Source: Scolanthus callimorphus (taxonomy: Eukaryota; Cnidaria; Anthozoa; Actiniaria; Edwardsiidae). From it: 64,000 nucleotides of DNA. The position numbers and the translations under genes were made by a program. The stretch is from positions 5,996,251 to 6,060,250 of the forward strand of contig CM066924.1 of the NCBI GenBank assembly GCA_033964015.1, given 5' to 3'. How positions within the stretch are numbered: the stretch's first letter is position 1; every line of letters starts with the position of its first letter. The notes below the pieces were generated by a model. The model had not been told where the DNA came from and did not search any database. It saw nothing but the letters and a program-made list of their open reading frames with translations. Below are positions 21,901 through 28,802 of the stretch, one piece after another.

Positions 21901-23127
21901 CAGCAATTTGGTATCCTACTCTCCGGCTTAATAAAACACTGCAACAGGCGCTCTGACTTCGAGGAGGTAATTGAGTCTTATTATACTGCAGTTAATGTTT
22001 GAATATCTTGAGTATATGGGATTCAGAATAACTGAGTATAACAACTAATTTTTTGCCAAATTTTCGGCTTTGTTTATTAAAAGCCTTCATCAGGGCATAG
22101 AGTATATGGGATATATGACATACGCCCTTCTCAGTCTCAGTAATGTCGAATATTGATTATAATTTTAAGTAATGGAATGATGGTATCATATACATAAGAG
22201 CTATATTATATTTAGAGATCACATGGCTCACGATTTGTTCATGTTTATTACATAAACATCAATGAAATACCAACTTCTAATTTTATTTGAGTAAAACCTA
22301 AAAATCGACCATGGAGTACAGGAAAATGTGTTATTTTCACTCATTTTCACTTGCGAAGATATCACCCGGAATTTCACTGCTGTTTATATAATAAGTGGCA
22401 TTAGTCAAATCACACTAGTGGTACATTGTCAATGCTGCGTTCTGATTGATTGAGCTACTAGTAGGCTATAAGTTATAGCCTACTAGTAGCGAAAAGTGTC
22501 AGATTTGAAAGCCAGAAAATGGCAAATGACCAGTCCAGAAAACGTTTTTGGCTATACAAATTGACCTACTAGTGTGATTTGACTAAAACAATTACTCCTC
22601 TCGCCCTCATGGCCTCTAATCAATAGCCCATTCGGCCTTCGGCCTCATGGTCTATTGACTCAGAGCCCATTGGGGCTCGAGAAATAATTGTCAAATAATC
22701 GGTCTGCAGCCGCTCCTCTGGATGGTTGGTGGATCCCTGTGTTCTGCAAAGAATCCAAGGTCTGGCGAGAACATAAACGTGGGCAGTTTTGTTACAGTTT
22801 GGTTTCATATGAAAGCATTTCGATGTGAATTTGCTGTCATCAAATTTGAGATCAAGGGAAAACAGTAAAAGCTTGATAAATATTGAAAAATGAGAACAGA
22901 CCCGAAAACACATTATTACGGCACGTTGCCGCGTCGCAGCTTAAGGTCCCTTTTGAATTTAAAATGACGGACTCACTGAAATATTTTCCCACCATTCTTA
23001 CCAGATTGAGGAAGTGATATACCTGTGCTTCAAGAAAGAGAATGGTGTTCCAGCAACACCCTCACAATTGAAGCAGCTTCTCACTGACATTTGGTGCCGC
23101 ACAGACATCTGGGATACATATCTATAA
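410..23127 (+). CDS. LGR-type GPCR with MAM/pentraxin/FN2/CUB/LRR ectodomain and C-terminal pseudokinase (5' partial, 36 exons)
   Basis: Whole-gene entry. Coding exons: 410-663, 818-917, 1057-1170, 1618-1859, 2197-2293, 2359-2437, 3258-3536, 5060-5322, 5465-5623, 6133-6282, 7763-8003, 8815-8957, 9270-9521, 9673-9955, 10086-10191, 10536-10874, 11409-11447, 11533-11656, 11767-11841, 11973-12044, 12117-12188, 12776-12847, 14119-14190, 14276-14347, 15854-15925, 16544-16615, 16707-16827, 17055-17988, 18798-18837, 19533-19701, 20356-20451, 20801-20963, 21112-21172, 21299-21491, 21790-21966, 23005-23127. Every junction is GT-AG and every phase matches, except for one missing base in exon 9673-9955. 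The predicted protein is a plasma-membrane receptor: adhesive/ligand-binding modules outside, a class A LGR-like 7TM, and a degenerate kinase fold inside. The ligand is unknown. The relaxin/glycoprotein-hormone receptor family is the closest match by 7TM motifs. I am sure of the domains, less sure of the short linker exons 11409-11447 and 18798-18837. The 5' end is missing. Confidence 0.85.
1057..2293 (+). CDS. MAM domain 2 (three exons)
   Basis: Exon 1057-1170 gives the MAM start, ELGCFFEYDSCDWRRDRNWQ, with the paired Cys and Trp typical of C-FE---C-W. Exon 1618-1859 begins GGYLYLQTTNHWEAI and carries RCLKFWYLLAGLGYTVLRVS and a WSYVQLPL strand. Exon 2197-2293 gives VMIEGQKQAKIATLLLDDVG and a closing Cys. 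Exon phases 1/1/0/1 are the same as in the other two MAM copies, so the three are tandem duplicates of one exon set. The entire domain is intact. Confidence 0.9.
1925..2050. repeat. CAGGACTTTCCAGGACTTT interspersed repeat
   Basis: The stretch carries three copies of AGGACTTTCCAG-like units and ends near a GTACGAACCCTG motif. It sits in the intron inside MAM domain 2. It is a low-complexity transposon end, not coding. Confidence 0.4.
2359..5322 (+). CDS. LamG-like / pentraxin-type domain 1 (three exons)
   Basis: Exon 2359-2437 begins VRPPEVYRKSFGALKHWKLD. Exon 3258-3536 contains RVACLDGITSHMESSAINL followed by SISFSVSCWINV. Exon 5060-5322 contains KWVLVTFTWDR, a YEIGLKKD strand and GCLSDLMVFDRKLERGEIRQ. 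This is the jelly-roll fold of the concanavalin A-like/LamG_3 group: sequence-poor but with the diagnostic S-F-S-V-S-C-W-I strand, a W-V-L-V-T-F-T-W strand and the final G.LSD..VFDR.L...EI strand. Total 621 nt, phase 1 at both ends. The pentraxin HxCxxW signature is not present, so a generic LamG-like label is safer than pentraxin. Confidence 0.8.
2499..2790. repeat. MITE with about 23-bp terminal inverted repeats
   Basis: The left end is TGTTTCAGGTAACACGCGAC and the right end is GTCGCGTGTTACCTGAAACA, perfect inverted copies. A second internal inverted pair (AAGCCAATTCAC and similar) lies near 2620-2665. No coding potential. Located in the intron between the first two exons of the LamG-like domain. 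Confidence 0.75.
3537..5059. other. Intron (1.5 kb) with a tandem duplication
   Basis: No gene is visible. The only clear structure is a 178-bp direct tandem repeat at 4515-4867. The rest is unremarkable AT-rich DNA. Confidence 0.6.
4515..4867. repeat. Two-copy tandem repeat, period 178 bp
   Basis: Both copies begin AATAACGGAGGGCCCATTG (at 4515 and 4693) and continue nearly identically through TCAGCGCTTTC, GAGAACAGTAGTG and GGAGCGCGTACAA to CAGACCCTCTT. They differ by a few substitutions and short indels, so the duplication is fairly recent. Confidence 0.85.
5465..5623 (+). CDS. Fibronectin type II (FN2) domain
   Basis: A single 159-nt exon, phase 1 at both ends, encoding GGCCTFPFQYGGRTYNTCTH, then DGFNEGLWCRTEDRAGVCDG. 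This fits the FN2 consensus (C.FPF.Y.G..Y..CT......WC.T.......C), with four domain cysteines. FN2 modules bind collagen or glycans in other proteins. The 53-codon symmetric exon is typical of shuffled extracellular modules. It lies between the LamG-like domain and the third MAM. Confidence 0.9.
6133..6282 (+). CDS. MAM domain 3, first half
   Basis: The exon reads ECGSMTDGWCGWKDSVASVP, then WKRVSRQN. This is the MAM start with C....G.C.W and the W.R.S strand. It exits in phase 1. The expected next MAM exon does not follow; a pentraxin cassette (7763-9521) comes first and the MAM resumes at 9673. Confidence 0.85.
6283..7762. other. Intron (1.5 kb) with a foldback repeat next to the acceptor
   Basis: No exon seen. 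The last 220 bp hold a foldback MITE (7543-7726). The rest shows no recognisable structure. Confidence 0.55.
7543..7726. repeat. Foldback MITE, 184 bp
   Basis: The ends are TAAATAAACCCCTTCTTGGC and the inverted GAAGGGGTTTATTTA. The arms continue inward through ATATCGGCGGACAATGTCC and GATGAAAAATGGT. The loop carries a second small palindrome (CGAAGCTTCG). It ends 36 bp before the exon at 7763. Confidence 0.8.
7763..9521 (+). CDS. Pentraxin domain, inserted within MAM domain 3 (three exons)
   Basis: Exons 7763-8003, 8815-8957 and 9270-9521 total 636 nt (212 codons), phase 1 at both ends. The first has YMKIPNLPEMTAFSICLWMK. The second has NNGEWKHTCIRW, the pentraxin HxCxxW signature, whose Cys can pair with the Cys of FSICLW. 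The third has PGGGEMLVGVTSSQ, FVGTISNMNIWSRFLDSDDI and a closing GC..PSTC. This order is that of a complete pentraxin fold of normal length. In known pentraxins the fold binds ligands in a calcium-dependent way; calcium residues were not checked one by one. Confidence 0.9.
8004..8814. other. Intron within the pentraxin cassette
   Basis: No exon is visible. One copy of the dispersed TTTAGGC-GCCTAAA-AGCGGAGCTCC repeat lies at about 8277-8310. Otherwise nothing is recognised. Confidence 0.5.
9673..10191 (+). CDS. MAM domain 3, second half, with a one-base frameshift
   Basis: Exon 9673-9955 begins GPRVLLDLRNVTINQTLMTS and LYESPMFP, then hits TAA at 9783-9785. From about 9752 the other frame gives NALDSYGLCLRFRYRIYGPG and TRVLRLYQ up to the donor. 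That matches MAM: SPLFP then a C-LRF.Y...G.G strand. The exon is 283 nt, while its entry and exit phases require 284, so one base is missing around 9750-9757. Exon 10086-10191 (IFIEGEYGSQPGFISIKGIH then a Cys) closes the domain. The cause is either an assembly or sequencing error or a real disabling mutation; the intact downstream exons favour an error or a recent allele. Confidence 0.8.
10536..10874 (+). CDS. CUB domain (single exon)
   Basis: The exon encodes VCRHNLTKPSGYLHTPFYPA, then YYPHNARCFWYITV, a RIRLHFRSFELEESPLCRND stretch, FVIVYEGFG, GKYCGTRYP, and ends GFKAYYESLP. This fits the CUB consensus: C-n-n-L..PSG.i.SP.YP..Yp.n..C.w.I; i.L.F..F.le....C..D.v.v.dG; G.yCG; GF.a.y. All four cysteines are present. 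339 nt, phase 1 at both ends. About 110 residues is the usual CUB size. Confidence 0.93.
11409..11656 (+). CDS. Linker exon and LRR N-terminal cap
   Basis: The 39-nt exon 11409-11447 gives a linker (TDTEASACFAVEG) that fits the phase exactly but has little sequence support of its own. Exon 11533-11656 begins GCPVSCDCERLSHESNVLLI, the C-P-x-x-C-x-C pattern of LRRNT caps, and ends TLTALPSSFPKTSMVM, the usual lead-in to the first repeat. Confidence 0.75.
11767..16615 (+). CDS. Leucine-rich repeat array: eight one-repeat exons
   Basis: Eight exons (11767-11841, 11973-12044, 12117-12188, 12776-12847, 14119-14190, 14276-14347, 15854-15925, 16544-16615) each encode one 24-residue repeat and split the same Leu codon (phase 2 in and out). 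The first is 75 nt, the other seven exactly 72 nt. Typical repeats are LDLSYNNIIDIQSKAFAELR and LHLNNNKIKKLTANMFSGLV. The first repeat (RFGHQRISRIQNFGF) is poor, which is common next to the cap. One-repeat-per-exon with this phase is the classic gene structure of the LGR receptor family. The array forms the curved ligand-binding horseshoe. Confidence 0.93.
12189..14118. other. Introns around LRR exon 4, with a duplicated 140-bp block
   Basis: Apart from LRR exon 12776-12847 no exon is seen. A block around 12961-13100 is repeated in the same orientation at about 13388-13530. Both copies share GGCTAAGTTCTAATTCAAGC and AAGCGAGGGA followed by AAAGCCG. Confidence 0.6.
14348..15853. other. Intron with a composite transposon-like repeat
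   Basis: The right half (15092-15800) is an interspersed repeat recognised by GGCCGCTTAATAGAGG units (see separate entry). The left half shows no structure I can name. Confidence 0.6.
15092..15800. repeat. GGCCGCTTAATAGAGG-type composite element with internal foldback
   Basis: A short hairpin (15092-15146) is made of CCTCTATTAAGCGGCC and GGCCGCTTAATAGAGG. Variants recur at about 15664 (GGCCGCTTTATCGAGG), 15720 (GGCCGCTGAATAGAGG) and 15772 (GGCCGTTTAATAGAGG). In the middle, 15374-15633 is a foldback with arms AATAGTCCTGTTTCGAATTC and its inverse. A related end (GGGACTTTGAGAAGTGGC) appears at about 56230, so the family is dispersed. Confidence 0.65.
16707..16827 (+). CDS. LRR C-cap / hinge exon
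   Basis: Reads KVDGFVICCYAEKAINGLKC, then SSPKDAFSSCDDLMKNKTLQ. The Cys-rich CC-x-C-x-C layout between the LRRs and TM1 is that of LGR hinge regions (compare F-x-x-CCYA in LGR receptors). It enters in phase 2 from the last LRR exon and leaves in phase 0. Confidence 0.88.
17055..17988 (+). CDS. Seven-transmembrane domain, rhodopsin family, LGR type
   Basis: One 934-nt exon carries all seven helices. Visible motifs: LLGNIFVV (TM1), SLLLANLALADFLMGVYM (TM2), the TM3 Cys in GKLCQFAG, TADRFKSIVFPF at the DRY position, an ECL2 Cys in SAICLPLQ, IIATDFCCWVPVIIIGI (TM6; the TDF-CW-P form is typical of LGRs) and VFVLPLNSAMNPILY (TM7), followed by a helix-8 FRKKIL. All canonical residues for G-protein coupling are present, so the receptor is likely functional. 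The family is glycoprotein-hormone/relaxin-type LGR; the exact subtype cannot be set by eye. The exon ends at a GTAAGT donor (17989). Read-through past this gives a His-rich tail that is intronic. Confidence 0.95.
17989..18797. other. Intron after the 7TM exon
   Basis: No exon seen. About 18150-18180 contains an ATATAACGCGCGCACTGATT motif shared in part with repeats near 27285 and 53370. Confidence 0.5.
18798..19701 (+). CDS. Cytoplasmic juxtamembrane linker (two exons)
   Basis: Exon 18798-18837 (LRNATMLLNCFHC) and exon 19533-19701 (FQRGNFSFKRKEPAVPYSSL, then a Ser/Thr-rich stretch ending LTSTSQEIK). Only the second donor of the pair at 18834/18838 (GTAAGTAAGC) keeps the frame: using 18838 makes the exon 40 nt and carries phase 1 to phase 2, as exon 19533 needs. 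The Ser/Thr-rich linker could be a phosphorylation region. The small exon is supported by phase only. Confidence 0.6.
18838..19532. other. Intron with a foldback MITE
   Basis: Contains the 181-bp foldback at 19114-19294. Nothing else recognised. Confidence 0.55.
19114..19294. repeat. Foldback MITE, about 180 bp
   Basis: The left arm holds GTGCGTATATCCAGTTCTGG and GGATAGTTGAGAGAGCAC. The right arm holds GTGCTCTCTCAACTATCC and CCAGAACTGGATATACGCAC. The ends are AATGGTCCAT and ATGGACCATT. It is preceded by TTATAAAAGCAAT, as is the foldback at 202-366. Confidence 0.8.
19702..20355. other. Intron with short internal repeats
   Basis: No exon. At 20070-20160 the unit ATTTTACTCGTTGCTCG occurs twice in tandem, and CCGGTTACGAACCGG near 19908 is a small palindrome. 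Probably another degenerate mobile element. Confidence 0.45.
20356..23127 (+). CDS. Protein-kinase-like (pseudokinase) domain fused to the receptor tail, and stop codon
   Basis: Exons 20356-20451, 20801-20963, 21112-21172, 21299-21491, 21790-21966 and 23005-23127. The fold is readable in order: a DGDISLQLIKC strand with the beta-3 Lys; QREVEIHCLLSNHSNVIKY for the alpha-C Glu and beta-4; LLCYDFVSSTTLDTFL (hinge and alpha-D); DLSCALEELHKQGIVHNEII then PSNILI (alpha-E and catalytic loop); AILGGFSKA where DFG is expected; NIQQFGILLSGLIKH (alpha-F); and TPSQLKQLLTDIW (alpha-I). Missing: the Gly-rich loop, the HRD Arg and Asp (HNE here), the following Lys (Ile here), the DFG Asp, and APE. The Asn of the loop is kept. 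So it is a pseudokinase, probably a scaffold or allosteric module. Phases 0/0/1/2/0/0 join smoothly to the 7TM exons and the stop is TAA. It could be a separate gene, but no promoter, start or poly(A) signal is evident between. Confidence 0.82.
20629..20717 (+). repeat. tRNA-derived SINE head
   Basis: An A-box-like AGCTCAGTGGTAGAGC and a B-box GGTTCGATTAC lie between short stem ends (CCCCAG and CTTGGGGC). A small hairpin, GCTCGGATTTCTTACCGAGC, follows. The anticodon arm does not fold well, so this is a tRNA-like SINE rather than a tRNA gene. Intronic. Confidence 0.7.
21967..23004. other. Last intron of the receptor gene, with a MITE
   Basis: Holds the MITE at 22401-22586. About 22610-22680 has a GGCCTTCGGCC-like palindromic stretch. 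No exon seen. Confidence 0.55.
22401..22586. repeat. MITE with 19-bp terminal inverted repeats
   Basis: The ends are TTAGTCAAATCACACTAGT and ACTAGTGTGATTTGACTAA. It has a central palindrome, CTACTAGTAGGCTATAAG and its inverse. Non-coding, 186 bp. Confidence 0.8.
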
Positions 23128-23316
23128 TTGGTGTCATGACACTCCGAAGAACTTTGAGGAGCTCCTTGATGACATAAAGCAACCAGTGAACTAAAATGAC
23201 TTTCCAAAGTTTTAAAGTGGGGCTACGATCTAATTGTTTCCACCGCTCTTTTCTGACAAATCACTTGTTAATAACCTAAATGACAAATACCTGCAGTTGT
23301 TTTCCAATTTTTTCAC

Positions 23317-23322
23317 AATAAA
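23317..23322 (+). promoter_or_regulatory. Candidate poly(A) signal for the receptor gene
   Basis: The first AATAAA after the stop codon, 190 bp downstream. It lies inside the left end of the TTAA element, so the transcript may end in transposon sequence. Not proven. Confidence 0.4.
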
Positions 23323-25579
23323 CAATGACTTTTTGAGCTCTAAATTTCGAATATCGCGCCATTTTGCACTGGGCCGGTGTTCCAGCGGCGTCGGCCAAAG
23401 TCCGCGGGGTGTGACGTCACAGGCGTAACTCGAAACAAAACTCAAAGTCACAACAGTAGTTGTGACGGCACAATGTGAAAGAAAAAGTGAAAAAATGAGG
23501 ATGTATTTGCAGGAAATGTTGTGTTTAAAAGTACTTCAGCATTATTGCTAACAGAAAACGTGAAATTTCAATTCATATAAGCTTCACGCACAAAAATAAT
23601 TGAAATCGAACATGTCTTCGATGCGCTACACAGAAAAAGGTTCGACCGTGGTGTGAACAGATTTCCAAATCCTCTGCTCACTTCGCATATAAATGTTTCA
23701 CAAGGATGTCTGACTAATCTAGGTGTCAAGTATGAAATTCAGGCGCAGCTGTCAAAATCAAATATGGTTACGGTACCTGATAAATCAAAACCAAGTCCAT
23801 CAGTGAGAGAAACGCAAACGACAGAAAGAGCGCAAGAAGGAAGCGTGTAAGGTCAATTCTCAGATCGGGAGCGCGATATGAATCAAAGACATTCCATGTA
23901 GCCGAGATGTAACTTAAAAAAGTAACTTAATAGGATTTGTTGGATGGATAGATGCGAAATTCTAGGGTTAAGTACTAAATTCAAGGCTTCGTAACGTTCA
24001 AGAACTGCCGCCGCGTAAAATGTCAACTTACATTCGTGTTTTTTCCAACGATAAGTTCGAAGAAACTATAGTCTCAAGGGCAAATAAAAAAAGCATAAAT
24101 CTGGAGTTTTCTGCGCATTCTTATAAATATAGATCAAGTTTCAAATCTGTCGTAGGTCGGTGGGTTGTGGTGAACGGGTAGGGTTTACTTTGACTAGTGC
24201 AAAGTACTTACACATATCCTGCATAAATCAAATGCTTCGCTTTGTTTTTAAAATTTGCTATTTTTCTGAGAATGAAATTTAAGTCCTTTGAAGCATTCAA
24301 ATACAGTTTTATTTGACAAACTTGTCTAAATGCATGGGAAAAAAATGCAACAGAGCCGCACAGCCACAGCTGAGCAGTTGTGAAATTCTAGCATTTCCTA
24401 TCGAAACATTAAAAACTTAATTATCAAATGTTCTAAAAAGATTTTTAGCTTACAAGGAGACAAAATGATTTTTCTGTTCATTAGTACTACTAGATGTCAA
24501 GCTTTACCACAGGTCTTCAGACAAGGTACAAATGTTAATGGGACATTTCCAAGAAAGAAAACTGGGAGAAATATATAGTAAATATATGGCAGTTCAGGGA
24601 AATTTTGCTGTTTGAGACAGGAGTGAAAAATCTTGAGACTTTAGCAAAACCAGCAGAGTTGATCTCCCTGGTGTCATTACTATAATTATCTACCTCCATC
24701 CATGGATTCTCAAATTCTTGAATTCTATTTCCAAAACAGCTGTGCCAGTTGTTTTTCCAGTGTTCACACAACTTCTGGAGAAGACATTTATGATAGATCC
24801 TTGAAGTTCCAGTGAAAACGATTCTAGCTCTGGTAAAATCCCTTGCAATTCCACAAACTCCCTGCCAGTTTCATTGAAAACCATGTTCTAAGCCATGTTC
24901 TAACTTGTGGCAACGGGGAAATTAGAATGCAAATGCAAGCCAACAAAGAAAGTAGTCCAAATATAACATGTTTATTGGGAAATGTTGAGATACGCCCCCT
25001 GCCCTGAGCCCCACCCTTCTATAAATTCCACCCCTAGGGGACAGGAATCAATATTTTTGGTCAGGATTGTCAAATATTTTAGGGGTGAAGAGACTGGGGT
25101 CTGGTCTCTTTTAGAGCTCTGAATGGTCCAGCACCTCTACAGCAGCTACAAAATTTAAAAATACCTTGGTAGAAAGAAAATGCAGTCAAGTATTCCATTT
25201 TACAGTTGCACAACATCCTTTGTTTCAACAGAGCTGATAGATACATCAAAATGCATTAGCATCTGATTTGCATTCCAAGAGAATGATAAGGTCTGTTTCA
25301 ATGATGCAGCAATTCATCATGTGGTCAAAGCCAATATTTTCTTTCATCAAGCAGGATATGATCAACTAACAGTACAGTAAAAAAACTGCTTGTACGAACC
25401 TAAGGATTTAAGAAGCTGTTGGCAGAAATTTTCTATTATAATGCTCCAAAAAATATATAATGACCTTTTTATCCATTCAAAGTCAAACAGGTTTTTATGA
25501 TGTGGGGTTACAGTTACATTTTCATGTATGCAATGTAAATTACTTTTTTGCATTTTTATCTTTTCCATTTTTGTGTTAT

Positions 25580-25770
25580 TGTGTGGTTCCAAAAAATATC
25601 CATACTCCCCCTCCACGGAAGGGTGTTGAAAAGTGACCCCTCCACCCCTTTGTAATTTCCAAAGAAAAATACAGTATTTGTAATGGAAAAGATCAGGTAA
25701 ATTGACCCCCTACCCTCCCGAATTTCCAATCCCTTCCGTAGGGGGATTGGATAATTTCTGGAACCACACA
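25580..25770. repeat. TGTGTGGTTCCA-type MITE, complete copy
   Basis: The ends are TGTGTGGTTCCAAAAAATAT and TTTCTGGAACCACACA. Inside are CCACGGAAGGGTGTTGAAAA and CAATCCCTTCCGTAGGGGG. Related copies occur near 37800-38060, 55718-55906, 56488-56600 and 59500-59627. Confidence 0.75.
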
Positions 25771-26837
25771 TTTTATTTGTCAGTTCTCTTGGACTTTTGC
25801 CAATATTGACGTGAATAAAATGCCTTTAATGAAGGGCAAACCATATTTTATCCTATTTCTGGTAATCAGCAACCATGTTTTCTCAGTAGAAATTAAGAAC
25901 CTACTTGGAAACCCTAAACTGCCAATACCGCAAAATATAAGAACCTGTTTTGGCAAACTTTGAAAAATGTAGGTCCTTACACGCGGGTTTTTACTGTAAA
26001 TGATAATCACAAACGCAAACAACTCGAGCAAACGCAAAGTTCAAACTGTTCATTAATTAACAGTTCAGCTCTTAGACCGTAAATAAGAGCAGCTCACGTT
26101 TAGCTTTAATATTTTTGCTCCATCACAAATTATACAGAATGACTTTGATCCCCGAGAGAAAGGAGCAAAAGCCTTTTCACTAACCTGTAGCAACATGGCG
26201 TAACAACACGCCGTAAAACATTTGCAAACAGTATCTAATAAATCGATACAAATGTTCTTGAAGTCCTTCAATTCATTATTCGCACTTTTCTTACCGACTC
26301 CCGGGCTCTATATATTTTGAAAATCATCTATCACGGGAAATAATAGCAACTTGCAACTCTTGTTGTTGTCTTTTATATCAACACAGCAACGACAGGTAGC
26401 GCTTGTTGGGAATGTGATAAAAAATTCGGCTCAGTCTTCTTTCCACGTGCGATAGAAACCCACTCGTTCGACTACATCGCAGTAGAATCTCATTGTTGTT
26501 CGTTCTGGTGCATTTAAACTACCTGATTTACTAAACAACAAGAACAATTTGTTATTTATCAACTCTGTTTCTTCCTACTTCCGCACTAAATCATGTAAAG
26601 CACATTCGCGAATTACGCCCGTGACGTCACAGTTCTTCTCGGAACTGATTAATATGCATAAATCGCTGGAACATCGGCCTAGCAAAAAGCGCGAACTTCA
26701 ACGTTAAATATTTTCTTTCGCGATCTATTTTGACACTTTAAAATGCTCAAGTTACATAGCAAAATGTCTTAAGAGTTGTTTACAGCAGAAATTTTGCCAA
26801 ATAAGCTCGTTCAATTTTCGTCGTAGCCCCACTTTAA

Positions 26838-28581
26838 CGTTGTTGTATTGCAGTGATCAACTTGTGTTAGGTCGTATCTCTAGGGACAGTACATTGAATC
26901 TTTTAAATTTGTTAAATTACAATTAAAATGCCGCTACAGTTGACTATCTGGCCGTAATAAAGGGTTTTTACAGTGAAATAGTGAAACGAAAGCAATAAAT
27001 ACACCAGGTTACAAAGGCATGCAATCTCCATGTAATTGTTTCAGGTAATTTTCTCGCGTGACATTGGTACATTGCGCAGGTGAACGAACGTCTCTTCCAG
27101 TTATAAGCCATCCTGGTTAAAAGGCCTGTCATTAAAACCCGACCCCCAAAGCCTCTCGGGATGGAATAAGCAGAGGGCTCATAACCGACTCATAATACTA
27201 TATGTGTTACCTATAGGTATAGGTGCAACTTTAAAATGGCCTTCATAAGCTTGCTAATTCATAATTATTATATGGCTGCGATAGTACGCGCGCTCTGATT
27301 GGCTTATTAGCAGTCCGGAATCCTTCGGTAAGTTACCCACGGGCATTACATATTTTTTCCCCGCCATTTCACAAAACGCGCGCGCGTGGCTCTGTCAGAG
27401 TTAATTCAAGCGAAGCAAGCCTCATATCAAACAGATCAAACATTCGTCGTGGTTGTGGCAGCTAAATCTTTCTCTACTGGAAAATGGAAATGTATTCCTC
27501 TATAAACTATAAACCTCTATACCCATAATAACTAAAAATTATGGGTATAAAAAAGAAAAAAATTCCGGGACGTTCATAGAACATTCGCTACGACTGGTCG
27601 TGTGGAAAGTCAATTTGTTTCCTCGGAGTCTTCGGGAGAAGCGATTCATTGCTGAAAAACAGACATGGACAATGTCATAGACTTCAAAAAATTAATATTC
27701 CATCACATAAACAGATTTTGCGATTCATATGTAACAAGATGCAAGAGTTATAAGGGCAAAAACGCGGATACAAGTCAGCAGCAAGTGAAGATTTTGAAAA
27801 CGTTGTCGGTTGAATCACGGATACAAAAACACAAACAACCACTACTTCTTTGCAAATGATTATTACGCCTGGCTCGTAAGATACGTCCAGACAGAGACGT
27901 TGTGCATTAACATTTGTAATCCTCAAAGGTTGTCCGGATGAAGAAATCGTCAAAATCCTCAACTCAAGCATAAAAATATATAGTACGGTAAGAGAACTCA
28001 ATGTATTTCGCTCGATAAATTACAAGCTACATTTATCATCAAATCGTTCTGCTTGCTCTTGTTGTGTGTTCTCTACAGCTCCGTCGTATTTGTTCGACAC
28101 ATGAACCCTTCATTGCTCGTAATGAACTTACTGAACTCTTACATAGCCTTCGAGACTTTCTTGTTAAAGTTAAGCTTACAAAACAATCTCTCCTCCGGCT
28201 CATACCTTTGCGGCTATAACTGTATGATAATGTTATAGCGGAACTCCTGTGGAGCCCCATAGGCTAATGTGTGAAAATAAAAAAAATTAAATAAAAAAAA
28301 ATAAAATAAAAAAAAATAAAGTAACCCATCGAGTTGTATTCGAGTGGTTGTATTTTCCGTTGGACAGCCGCTGGTGTACCGTCGGCTTATTTCTGAGTGC
28401 GTACACTGTGTGTTGCCATGGGTTACGATATTCACTTTTTGGCCGGCGGCCCTTCCTTGTGCAAGTCAAGATTTCGTCCGCCATCTGCAGTTTCTTGTAG
28501 CTTGTATCATTGTTATTGGCCACAAAACTTTGAAAGAACTTTCGGGGAAGTTCGGAAAAGATACATGAAGTCTTTGGGTTA
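26838..28581. other. Intergenic, repeat-derived
   Basis: No supported gene. A repeat-like block near 27270-27330 (ATATGGCTGCGATAGTACGC) resembles others at 18155 and 53365. A short inverted pair, ATACCCATAAT and ATTATGGGTAT, lies near 27520-27547. At 28215-28320 a hairpin-type SINE end (TTATAGCGGAACTCC then GGAGCCCCATA) is followed by an A-rich tail. A 64-codon ORF at 27665-27859 has no recognisable domain. Confidence 0.5.
28215..28322 (+). repeat. SINE-like 3' end with A-rich tail
   Basis: TTATAGCGGAACTCC, a short spacer and GGAGCCCCATA form a hairpin, followed by about 50 bp of A-rich sequence. Relatives: 45315-45375 (GCGGAGCTTC, then a GCGGCCGAAGGCCGC hairpin, GAGCACCATACC and A-rich sequence) and, inverted, about 54475-54530 (GTGCCTTCGGCAC hairpin). 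Confidence 0.5.
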
Positions 28582-28802
28582 GGGGCCGACCATTTAACTC
28601 TTGAGGGGGGGGGGGGCTTTTTTGAAAAAAAATTTCCTGCACGGCCCGAAGGGCCGAAAAAAATTTCCTGCACAGCAAAATGGTGACTAAAACCCTCTTT
28701 TCTTATTGGAAAAAAAATTCTCACCGCATAACAGAGGCATAAAAAAAAATCTTGCACTGACAAAAAAGCCCCCCCCCCCTCAAAAGTTAAATGGTCGGCC
28801 CC
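28582..28802. mobile_element. PIF/Harbinger-like MITE with TTA target duplication
   Basis: The ends GGGGCCGACCATTTAACT and the inverse AGTTAAATGGTCGGCCCC are flanked by TTA on both sides (28579-28581 and 28803-28805). Poly-G and poly-C runs lie just inside. A 3-bp TWA duplication is the PIF/Harbinger habit. A second copy in opposite orientation is at 42783-42961. Confidence 0.75.

Larger units (their letters stand above)
23212..26837. mobile_element. 3.6 kb TTAA-flanked inverted-repeat element
   Basis: The left end is TTAA|AGTGGGGCTACGA at 23212-23228; the right end is TCGTAGCCCCACT|TTAA at 26821-26837. Inside the ends, both sides carry a similar block in inverse order (a TGTTCCAGCG motif, then TGTGACGTCAC and GGCGTAA). 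A TTAA duplication is typical of piggyBac and Kolobok-type elements; no transposase reading frame is visible, so it is non-autonomous or decayed. A second MITE (25580-25770) is nested in it. It starts only 85 bp after the receptor stop codon. Confidence 0.7.

Noticed and set aside
28262..28322. A-rich stretch as a gene terminator
   Set aside because: It follows a SINE-like hairpin and is better read as a retroposon tail.
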